Below the pieces are notes generated by a model. That model did no database searches. It saw only the letters and a list, made by a program, of their open reading frames with translations, and was not told the DNA's origin. From positions 1-38,058 of the forward strand of contig JAHBAU020000037.1 of the NCBI GenBank assembly GCA_018499905.2: 38,058 bases of DNA, written 5' to 3'. The position numbers and the translations under genes are program-made. Origin of the DNA: Candidatus Saccharimonadota bacterium. Its GTDB lineage: Bacteria; Patescibacteriota; Saccharimonadia; Saccharimonadales; AQU-01. This document shows, piece by piece, positions 32,140-38,058 of the stretch; position 1 is the stretch's first letter; the number at the start of each line of letters is the position of its first letter.

Positions 32140-33164
32140 TAACCGATAGTCCACCCTAGACCAAGATTTACTTGGGAATAACTAATGGTTGCACCGTTTG
32201 CAAAAGTGCTAATCTTAGTTTGACTCAAATCCATCGGCGCTGAACGCTTAGCAATCCAGTTTTGGTATTGCAGTAATTGCTTAGCAACCCCTGGCGGCAC
32301 TATAAAGTTAAATTCAGTACATAGTCTTTCAGCTAGACTAAATTTTAAATAATTAATGTAGAACTGGTCTAGCACTAATGGCAAAAATGTTTGGGCGATC
32401 GGTCCATTTTGCGTGCTGAAATTATAAAAAGTTACATAATCAGTGGTTGATTGTGTGCCGAGAGTTTCAATAATTATATTGCTGCCACGCGTGTTGGTTA
32501 AAATTAGTTCATTTAACACTACGGTTGCTGTAACATTTGGCACATCTGTATTAATTACTGTAGCTAGATTTGCGGCAGTTTGCGTAACGCCATACGCACC
32601 AGCTAAATCTACATCGTTAATTACTAGCTCACCAGCGGCTAAGGTGCCAGCAGTTGCCGCAAATACGCGACCCAAGTTTACTTTGGTAACACTAGATAAT
32701 AAATTTTGATTTAATGCCACGCTAGATAACCTAAAGGTGCCCCATGCCTCTAATTCATAATTAGTTTGCGGAAAGAAATATAAAAATAAATTAGCGCCGC
32801 CAGTGCATCTTTCAATATGCCAATTAAAAGGCAAGCTATTAATGTTGTTGGCACGAGATGAACCAAAATATACTTTGCGATTAATCGGACGCATTTGATA
32901 GCGCACATCATTAATAAAAAATACTAAAGTTTCTAAATCTTCTAGGTTTGGAATAAAATATTGTTCTTGGCCTGCAATTGCATTGAAGGTGTATTTTTGA
33001 AAATACGGAATCATGTCTTTTTCGATGGCTTTGTCGGCTAATATTTCATTTAAAAATTGTAAGCCGTCATTCATCTGAGTGCCGGACACTGTCTCAAACT
33101 CGCGCGATACTATACCACTTGCGTAATATGCGTTCGTTACTAGCTCAATAACAGTGTACGACAT
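32139..33164 (-). CDS. gp4-like tail adaptor with an extra inserted domain
   Basis: A 341-residue protein. Residues 1-150 (VIELVTNAYYASGIVSREFE, GLQFLNEILADKAIEKDMIP, TLVFFINDVRYQMRPINRKV) and 255-341 (PLVLDQFYINYLKFSLAERL, LLQYQNWIAKRS) look like the gp4/tubular adaptor that attaches below the portal. Residues 160-250 are different. Segment AGELVINDVDLAG, helix TAANLATVINTDVPNVTATV and strand ELILTNTRGSNIIIE resemble the flagellin-hook IN repeat. P22 gp4 is only 166 residues, so this insertion explains much of the extra length. It has an AAGGGG ribosome site. Confidence 0.7.
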   Translation of the reverse strand: MSYTVIELVTNAYYASGIVSREFETVSGTQMNDGLQFLNEILADKAIEKDMIPYFQKYTFNAIAGQEQYFIPNLEDLETLVFFINDVRYQMRPINRKVYFGSSRANNINSLPFNWHIERCTGGANLFLYFFPQTNYELEAWGTFRLSSVALNQNLLSSVTKVNLGRVFAATAGTLAAGELVINDVDLAGAYGVTQTAANLATVINTDVPNVTATVVLNELILTNTRGSNIIIETLGTQSTTDYVTFYNFSTQNGPIAQTFLPLVLDQFYINYLKFSLAERLCTEFNFIVPPGVAKQLLQYQNWIAKRSAPMDLSQTKISTFANGATISYSQVNLGLGWTIG

Positions 33165-33181
33165 GTTGGCCCCTTATAAGG

Positions 33182-34060
33182 TTATAGCTCGTCTACATAG
33201 CCTTGAACGTTGATTGCAACAGAACCAGCGGCAGTTATCTTATAGTCCACGCCGGAGGCTAATGTTGCACCAATTGGGCAGACAAGATTACCGCGCGTTA
33301 CAACGCCTGCTGCATCGCCAGATAATGTTGCTTGCGCTGCATCAGTTGCAGAATCGCCACAACGTAAATCTAACTGGTCATCCGCACCAGTAGGTGTGAA
33401 AGCAATTGCAAAAATACCGGTGCCGCTAGCTACTGGGATTGATGCAGCAACGCTAACTGCAGCAAATGCAGTAGATGTGCCCGCTGTAATATCAGTTGCA
33501 ATTGATGTGCGGTAAATCACAGTTCTATCTACGCCATTGCCGCGTTGGTCAAAAGGCAAGAAATTAGCTGAGCCATCAGTTAATACAGCACCAATACGGC
33601 GGAACTGATCAAAGCCTGCTGGCAATGTAGGCGCTGTAAAGGATGTGGAGATTACAACGTTAGCTTGCACATAGTAAGCGCCTTGTACAACCGCTGATGT
33701 TGGTGATGGAGTAGTAAACGGAGGCACCGCCAAACTTTGTTGCTCACTTGGTGGCAGGTTTATCCATGAATTCTCAGAACTAGAAATCACATACACTGCG
33801 TAATGTGTGTTGTTTGCCATTGTGCCAACATCTAAACCACCAGCGCCAACCACAGCGGTTGAAATTGTAAAACCAGTTGTAACAGCCGTGCCATTGTTTA
33901 ATGGTGGGCGCGCTAAAACTATATCGTTTACGTTTGTTGAATTACGGCATTGGCCCTGAGCGATAGTTAATGTATCGGTATCAGTCCAAGTCATTTGTAA
34001 GCCGTTAAGATATGATAAACCTTTGTTAACCACCGGGGTTAAAGGTATTTGAGCTGCCAT
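33182..34060 (-). CDS. Beta-rich structural protein after the coat gene
   Basis: A 292-residue protein. It begins AAQIPLTPVVNKGLSYLNGL and GQCRNSTNVNDIVLARP, then THYAVYVISSSENSW and QGAYYVQANVVISTSF. DQFRRIGAVLTDGSANFLPF and DRTVIYRTSIATDITAG follow. All segments are short beta strands with Thr/Ser/Ala loops. I do not recognise an exact family. Position downstream of coat and upstream of the adaptor suggests a head-decoration or tail-associated protein. It is expressed with its own strong ribosome site (AGAGGATC). Confidence 0.65.
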   Translation of the reverse strand: MAAQIPLTPVVNKGLSYLNGLQMTWTDTDTLTIAQGQCRNSTNVNDIVLARPPLNNGTAVTTGFTISTAVVGAGGLDVGTMANNTHYAVYVISSSENSWINLPPSEQQSLAVPPFTTPSPTSAVVQGAYYVQANVVISTSFTAPTLPAGFDQFRRIGAVLTDGSANFLPFDQRGNGVDRTVIYRTSIATDITAGTSTAFAAVSVAASIPVASGTGIFAIAFTPTGADDQLDLRCGDSATDAAQATLSGDAAGVVTRGNLVCPIGATLASGVDYKITAAGSVAINVQGYVDEL

Positions 34061-34072
34061 ATTAAGATCCTC

Positions 34073-34681
34073 TTAGGTTAATAATTTCTCAGCTTCATGG
34101 TGCTCACGATGATGTTTTCTACATAACCAACGTATATCCATTGGTTTAGTATAGTCATCATGGTGCGCCTCAATCTGCTCGTGATTCCCGCAAACTTCGC
34201 AGGGCTGTTTAATAAGCTTGCCGGACCTGATGTACGTACGCGTAAGGGTCCGGACTTGATGCTTGAGCTTTTGCTCTTCAGTTTTGGGCCGCTGAGCATA
34301 TTTATTTGCGCGTCGCCAAGCTTGGTTTTTCTCCAGCGCACATTTCTGACAATAAGATGGATTGTGGGGCGCTCTTTCTGCGCCGCATGGGCATAGGCCC
34401 GTGATGTGCTTTTTAGTGCGTCCGGTTTCCAATCGCCACTCATTGTCTCGCGCTCGATTGCAGGCATTACAATAGCCCTTCTTTGGGTTTTCTTTGAGCG
34501 CCTTGCAAGTATAGCAATAGGGGCTGCGGCCTTCGCCCAAAGGAAGCTGTCCTCTAGCCAGCCTAGCCTTAAGCCTATTTGCTTTGTTTCTATCGCTTTT
34601 ACACTTCTTGCAGCAACTCTCATTATCCCTTCCAGGTTCTTTCTCAAGCTTGCAAACACTACAATAAATACTTCTAGCCAT
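34073..34681 (-). CDS. HNH nuclease with three tandem zinc-ribbon units
   Basis: A 202-residue basic protein. The C-terminus is an HNH-type domain: CEVCG (161-165), IEAHHDDYTKPMDIRWLCRK (170-189) and HHREHH. In front of it are three similar units, each with two cysteine pairs (C7/C10 with C24/C27; C56/C59 with C71/C74; C97/C99 with C111/C114) and a basic helix. It interrupts the structural operon between coat and the next head gene, like many free-standing homing endonucleases. It has AGAGGGG upstream. Cutting target unknown. Confidence 0.85.
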   Translation of the reverse strand: MARSIYCSVCKLEKEPGRDNESCCKKCKSDRNKANRLKARLARGQLPLGEGRSPYCYTCKALKENPKKGYCNACNRARDNEWRLETGRTKKHITGLCPCGAERAPHNPSYCQKCALEKNQAWRRANKYAQRPKTEEQKLKHQVRTLTRTYIRSGKLIKQPCEVCGNHEQIEAHHDDYTKPMDIRWLCRKHHREHHEAEKLLT

Positions 34682-34746
34682 TTGTCACCCCTCTGTCAAA
34701 AGCAGCACAATGCCTGATTTTAACAAGAAGGGCAACTATTTTGTAC

Positions 34747-35997
34747 CTAAACTGGGAAGGCAAGCATCATCGAATCCTCCGGCACCAGTGTAGAGCCCCA
34801 TATAGCATCGTGAACCATCCCGCGAACATTTTGCCCGAACTGAGAACCGTAGTACTGACGAATGCTCATGCCAGTTAATGGATCAACCGCGTTACCTGTT
34901 GGGTAAGGAGTTTCATTTGGTAACTGTGGCATTGCTAGGAACAATGGATCGCCTGAAGTAATCAAACCTGCACGATGGCTTGGAAGCACAGATACTTGCA
35001 TGCCAACTTGGATTGCTTGGTTTAAGTTTTGCTCAGCAGTTGGCAGTGATTGCAAGTATGGGTAACAGCTCACTGTAACCTGTGAACCGGCAGTTGATGC
35101 CGCATCCGCTGTTGCTTGGAATTGCACAGGGTTGCTAGAGTTTTGATGCCCAACGAAGGTTAGGTAACGCATGTTGTTAAAACCGGCAACACCGTCATTA
35201 AACTGTAACTTATCGTATTGTTTGATTGAACTAGCATCCGATGCGCCATGACAACCACTAAAAGTAATTGTGTCGATTGAAGAGCCAGGACCATTAGTTG
35301 TAAAGCTTACAACTGTCAATGTAGATGCGTAAGTTCCTTCAGAGCCAGACACATGCACTGGTAACAAGTTAGATTTGTACCATTTGCAATCAGCAAATGG
35401 AGATAATTCCCAACTGTTAGCCATCTTGTTGTTTCTATCTGGGGCAAACTGTGCCAAACCGCCGGCAACAATTGGAGGAATTGCTACATCAGATAAATAA
35501 CCTTTAGCCTCACCTGCGATAGCGCCGTAGTTTCTAAAAAACGCCATGGCTTCAGCTAATTGAGTTGGGCTGTTAATTGGAGTTGTGCCGTTACCATAGA
35601 AACGATAAGTATTAGTTACCGCATTTAACGCAACGTTAGCTTCAATCTTAGAGCCTATTTCGCGCACAGCTGACATGCCAAAACGGGACATGTAGTCTTT
35701 AACGTTTAATATAAATTGTTGGTCTGTAAAAGCATATGATGCTGAGATTTCGTTGTTAATTACCAATGGTTGCACACGTTGATTAGCTGGTTGGAATTGG
35801 GCTACCAAGCTGTCAACTGTTGTCATACGTGGTGGTAAATCGAATGTAACAGTAGAGCCTAAGTTTGCAGTTCTGTCTTGGAAATTCTTGAACTTTTTGT
35901 TACTAGTTGAGATAAACGGGCCGAAGTTTTGCATTGCTGCAAGTCCTGACAATTGATATGTCTGGACGGTCTGTAGAATTTGATTTGGCACTGCCAT
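34747..35997 (-). CDS. Major capsid protein, P22 coat-like
   Basis: A 416-residue protein. The ATG at 35997 follows AGGTG; a GTG at 36006 lies inside that ribosome site. The sequence MAVPNQILQTVQTYQLSGLA, VTFDLPPRMTTVDSLVAQFQ, then ASYAFTDQQFILNVKDYMSR and GMQVSVLPSHRAGLITSGDP reads as the P22-type coat (P22 gp5 has 430 residues). A middle part rich in Ser/Thr (FTTNGPGSSIDTITFSG) could be the inserted I-domain. It is preceded by the scaffold gene and a sigma70-like promoter. It should be the most abundant virion protein. Confidence 0.9.
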   Translation of the reverse strand: MAVPNQILQTVQTYQLSGLAAMQNFGPFISTSNKKFKNFQDRTANLGSTVTFDLPPRMTTVDSLVAQFQPANQRVQPLVINNEISASYAFTDQQFILNVKDYMSRFGMSAVREIGSKIEANVALNAVTNTYRFYGNGTTPINSPTQLAEAMAFFRNYGAIAGEAKGYLSDVAIPPIVAGGLAQFAPDRNNKMANSWELSPFADCKWYKSNLLPVHVSGSEGTYASTLTVVSFTTNGPGSSIDTITFSGCHGASDASSIKQYDKLQFNDGVAGFNNMRYLTFVGHQNSSNPVQFQATADAASTAGSQVTVSCYPYLQSLPTAEQNLNQAIQVGMQVSVLPSHRAGLITSGDPLFLAMPQLPNETPYPTGNAVDPLTGMSIRQYYGSQFGQNVRGMVHDAIWGSTLVPEDSMMLAFPV

Positions 35998-36062
35998 GTG
36001 AATCACCTATATTTATCATAAAAAAATAATAAATAGATGTGTTTAGAGGGGCAGTAACTAGA

Positions 36063-36782
36063 TTAGAACTTCAACCAATCTGCTTGCTTTAAATCCTCAA
36101 GCGTCATATTCCCCCTATCCGCACCTACGTTAGATGGTCTAGTTTCAGATAATGGAGGGTTGGTTGGTTCATACTCTGCGGCAGCGGCACGATTCTGACT
36201 GATAGAATCAGCTAGTTTCTGTAACTCCACCATACCTCTATTGGGCATTTTGTTTAGCCAATAGTCGATTTGCTGTAGTTTTAATGGGTTTTTGCTCAGC
36301 TCATACATAATGTCGCCAGCATTTTCCATTCCGCTCACGGCATGTACGATTTGTGGGAAAGCTTCGTGCTCAAAGTCGCCCATTATTTCGTCAAAATCAT
36401 TGTAGCGCTCTTTGGCTGCTTTGAGTTTCGAGAAATAAGTATCTGCTACTCTGCGCATTTCAGCCTCGCGAGCTTCAGCGGCGATAGCGTCTTGCTGGGC
36501 ACGCAAGTCACGCTGGAATTTAGTCGAGAAGTCTTGGTAGAGCTTTTCAGTATCTACCGAGCCTGTCATGCCACCTAATGCGGCGGTTTGACCGGTCTTT
36601 AACTTGTCTAATTCTGCGGCGTGTGCGGCTTGCAACTCTTGGCGTATCTTAGCTTCTCTAGCTGCGAGTTCTGCTTTCTCTCTCTTGACGACCCTATCTA
36701 CTTCCTCTTGCGTGAGTGTTTTAGGCTCGGCAACAGGTGCAACAGTTTCGCTTTGAGATCCATCCAAATCAACATTTTCCAT
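36063..36782 (-). CDS. Scaffolding protein
   Basis: A 239-residue acidic, helical protein. It contains a long coiled-coil region (EEVDRVVKREKAELAAREAK, REAEMRRVADTYFSKLKAAK) followed by a conserved-looking GDFEHEAFPQIVHAVSGMEN segment. The Ala/Glu/Lys/Gln composition and position immediately before coat are those of P22-like scaffold proteins (gp8). The end is a short amphipathic helix (LEDLKQADWLKF), possibly for coat binding. It is the first gene behind the promoter at 36893-36921. Confidence 0.85.
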   Translation of the reverse strand: MENVDLDGSQSETVAPVAEPKTLTQEEVDRVVKREKAELAAREAKIRQELQAAHAAELDKLKTGQTAALGGMTGSVDTEKLYQDFSTKFQRDLRAQQDAIAAEAREAEMRRVADTYFSKLKAAKERYNDFDEIMGDFEHEAFPQIVHAVSGMENAGDIMYELSKNPLKLQQIDYWLNKMPNRGMVELQKLADSISQNRAAAAEYEPTNPPLSETRPSNVGADRGNMTLEDLKQADWLKF

Positions 36783-36892
36783 AACTTAAACCCACTATTT
36801 CCCCGTGACGGTGATGCCTGCTGACGATGCAGTACGCTCATTTTGCCCGATGAGTCGGTGTAACCCAGGTTAATGCCTGGTCATATGCACTA
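36783..36892 (-). promoter_or_regulatory. 5' leader of the scaffold-coat transcript
   Basis: About 105 bases of untranslated leader between the promoter and the scaffold ATG. Read leftward it can form several small hairpins, including CCAGG with CCTGG and CTCAT with ATGAG. I see no known riboswitch or tRNA. AGTGGGTTTAA near the scaffold ATG loosely recalls the operator-like motif but is not a match. The gap between this gene and the upstream one (36783-37015) holds only this leader and the promoter. Confidence 0.45.
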
Positions 36893-36921
36893 TTTATAGC
36901 CGCGGCGATATATTTTGTCAA
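36893..36921 (-). promoter_or_regulatory. Strong sigma70-like promoter for scaffold and coat
   Basis: Read leftward: TTGACA (36916-36921), 17 bases and TATAAA (36893-36898), about 110 bases before the scaffold ATG. This is the best promoter in the window. Immediately upstream, CTGAT-TTTC-ATCAG (36922-36935) is an inverted repeat that could bind a regulator. Confidence 0.75.
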
Positions 36922-37015
36922 CTGATTTTCATCAGAACGATGTTGCGCTACCTTTTGCAAAATGCTAGATTAAATTCACGCAGCGCAATGCGTCCGGGGG
37001 ATAGGTTGACAGCTC

Positions 37016-37195
37016 CTAGTCCCCCTTCTTGCAATTATCTTTTTGTTTATCCGCATCACTAAAGTCTATGTTAATGCCTTCTTGTTTTAATACTTCCTCG
37101 GCTATTTGTTCTACTGCTGAATCGTTAGTGTTGGTGAAATAACGCCAGCCAGCGCCGATAACAATTGCGGCCACTATTATTAATGCATGTACCAT
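37016..37195 (-). CDS. Small membrane protein between portal and scaffold
   Basis: A 59-residue protein. The ATG at 37195 has AAGGGGG upstream and is preferred over an in-frame start at 37222. One N-terminal membrane segment (VHALIIVAAIVIGAGW) is followed by a hydrophilic part (RYFTNTNDSAVEQIAEEVLK, DFSDADKQK). Short proteins of this shape are common in podovirus head regions, where their role is unknown. It is too simple to name a holin, though that remains possible. Confidence 0.65.
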   Translation of the reverse strand: MVHALIIVAAIVIGAGWRYFTNTNDSAVEQIAEEVLKQEGINIDFSDADKQKDNCKKGD

Positions 37196-37225
37196 GTTAG
37201 CCCCCTTACAAGTTGCAGACACTAA

Positions 37226-37238
37226 TATAGTATAGACA
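37226..37238 (-). promoter_or_regulatory. Shared 13-mer TGTCTATACTATA (site B)
   Basis: Identical to 7818-7830 on the other strand. It lies 31 bases before the ATG at 37195. TATACT could be a -10 box; the -35 at 17 bases (TTAGCT) is weak. Confidence 0.35.
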
Positions 37239-37257
37239 AATTTGGGTGTTTAGCTAA

Positions 37258-37455
37258 TCATTTAACCAAGCGTAGATTTGGCACAAAACCATGGGCCGAC
37301 AACACTACATGAGCGGATTTATCGTCGTTAATTTCGCCAACTACAGCTTCGAGCAGGTAAATATAGCCATCTTGATCGCACTCAAGATAGCAGTCGACGT
37401 CACCCCAGCGCTCGAGAGAACCCTGGGCGTAAAAGATGAGTTGCGATAGTTTCAT
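37258..37455 (-). CDS. Small protein of unknown function in the head operon
   Basis: A 65-residue protein. The ATG at 37455 follows AAGGATGG; an in-frame start at 37470 is less well placed. Beta-rich pattern (MKLSQLIFYAQGSLERWGDV, CYLECDQDGYIYLLEAVVGE, SAHVVLSAHGFV). No known family is recognised. It lies between two other small genes downstream of the portal. Confidence 0.6.
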   Translation of the reverse strand: MKLSQLIFYAQGSLERWGDVDCYLECDQDGYIYLLEAVVGEINDDKSAHVVLSAHGFVPNLRLVK

Positions 37456-37482
37456 TTGCCATCCTTGCAAACTAGCTAATAC

Positions 37483-37692
37483 TTATTTGCTCTTTTTGAG
37501 CACGCGCCTAGCTTTGGCCCTTATTTTATCGGCCGCAGCTTTACTAATGTTACCCTTATTTTCTTGCTGGGTAACGCGACTTAGTGCATTTTTGGCGTGC
37601 GCTTTATCTTCAATTGGGTATTTGCGGTCACCAGGCTCGGCAAATTGCGATTTCTTTAGCTTTTTGCGAGCGGTAGCGGTTAACTTAGTCAT
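37483..37692 (-). CDS. Small basic protein following the portal gene
   Basis: A 69-residue, Lys/Arg/Ala-rich protein. The start overlaps the portal stop; of two adjacent ATGs, 37692 has better spacing from AGGGGG. The text LTATARKKLKKSQFAEPGDR and KYPIEDKAHAKNALSRVTQQ matches a type of small phage protein I have met repeatedly near portal and head genes (DUF6582-like). The strong charge suggests nucleic-acid or portal binding, but the function is not established. Confidence 0.7.
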   Translation of the reverse strand: MTKLTATARKKLKKSQFAEPGDRKYPIEDKAHAKNALSRVTQQENKGNISKAAADKIRAKARRVLKKSK

Positions 37693-38058
37693 CATTGCCC
37701 CCTTGTAGTGTTTTAACAGTTTTAACTGCTAGCTCAACTGCCGTTCTTGCTTGTTCTGCGGCCAGCTTTTCTTTCTCGATGGCATCTTTTTTATCGCCCT
37801 GCTCAATCTTGGCTAACATTTCAATAAATTTAATTTGCGTTTCTTGCTCTTTAATGGCAAGTTCAGCCGCCTTGTTGGCTTGCACACCTTGCGCCGCCTC
37901 TCGACGTTGCTCGGTCTCCATTTGAGTTTTTTGTAGCTCAGTTTGCGCTAGAATCTCCACTTCATTTGGCTGTTGTGACTGCGCCTCGCGCTGTTGTTGC
38001 TTGGCTTCCATGTATTTAACCGACAATTCTTTAAGATGGTCGATACCACGAATGTCCA
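37685..38058 (-). CDS. Portal protein, C-terminal part (joins 1-1876)
   Basis: The end of the 716-residue portal protein. Bases 37960-38058 repeat 1-99, so the reading frame continues from base 1 to base 37959 of the circular unit. This part is rich in Gln, Glu and Ala (KQQQREAQSQQPNEVEILAQ, LQKTQMETEQRREAAQGVQA, LAIKEQETQIKFIEMLAK) and strongly helical, as in the long barrel of the P22 portal that extends into the capsid. It stops at 37685 and overlaps the next small gene by 8 bases. A frame starting at TTG 38026 is only an artefact of the contig end. Confidence 0.88.
   Translation of the reverse strand, partial: DIRGIDHLKELSVKYMEAKQQQREAQSQQPNEVEILAQTELQKTQMETEQRREAAQGVQANKAAELAIKEQETQIKFIEMLAKIEQGDKKDAIEKEKLAAEQARTAVELAVKTVKTLQGGNDD
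37960..38058. repeat. Right copy of 99-bp terminal direct repeat
   Basis: Identical to bases 1-99. It demonstrates that the contig closes into a circle of 37,959 bp, or that the packaged DNA is circularly permuted. Confidence 0.95.

Noticed and set aside
34078-34659. 193-residue alternative frame on the minus strand inside the HNH gene
   Set aside because: It has no ribosome site. The other frame has a full set of zinc and HNH motifs and a good start.

Overview
The window is a complete or near-complete genome of a short-tailed, P22-like podovirus. Its first 99 bases (1-99) are repeated exactly as its last 99 (37960-38058). It therefore closes on itself as a unit of 37,959 bp, and the portal gene runs across the join. 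The gene order terS, terL, portal, small genes, scaffold, coat, tail-accessory gp4-like, gp10-like, ejection proteins, spike is the P22 plan. A GH108-type muramidase points to a Gram-negative host. I see no integrase, no CI-type repressor, no DNA polymerase, primase or helicase and no tRNA. The phage is either strictly lytic or carries an immunity system I cannot recognise, and it leans on host replication. I would not name the host.

Layout. Rightward (+) early genes lie at 7625-13260: a small ribbon-helix-helix-like regulator, two tandem paralogues, a Lar-like zinc protein, a winged-helix protein that is probably the replication initiator (9055-10050), then a chain of small overlapping accessory genes (YopX family, a second RHH protein, a 30-residue basic peptide). 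Its last kilobase is conspicuously AT-rich. A leftward (-) recombination operon (7541-5173) holds a YqaJ/lambda-type exonuclease, a RecT annealase, a KfrA-N-like DNA-binding protein and a Lar-like protein. Two small + genes lie at 4780-5172. Leftward from 4655 come an ECF-type sigma factor, a DnaJ-type zinc protein, terS, terL and the portal. Transcription then continues from the right-hand end downward (37.9 kb to 13.3 kb) through head, connector, ejection, tail and lysis genes.

The tail region (14.4-25.9 kb) is unusual. A spike-like protein is followed by a long fibre protein, three tandem paralogous 438-441-residue adhesins sharing a C-terminal domain with the spike, a pair of paralogous jelly-roll-like proteins and a low-complexity fibre protein. 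This looks like a receptor-binding array built by repeated duplication.

Regulation. The genome encodes its own ECF sigma factor beside the packaging genes. A 15-bp motif (CAGTGGGTATTAATG) occurs exactly at two divergent promoter regions and in degenerate form at a third promoter. It is a candidate operator for the RHH protein at 7625. Two leaders can fold so that a ribosome binding site is either paired (7833-7898) or held in a hairpin loop together with its start codon (25845-25909). A good sigma70 promoter (TTGACA-17-TATAAA) precedes scaffold and coat. A tiny + strand membrane-peptide gene with its own promoter sits inside the otherwise leftward late region.
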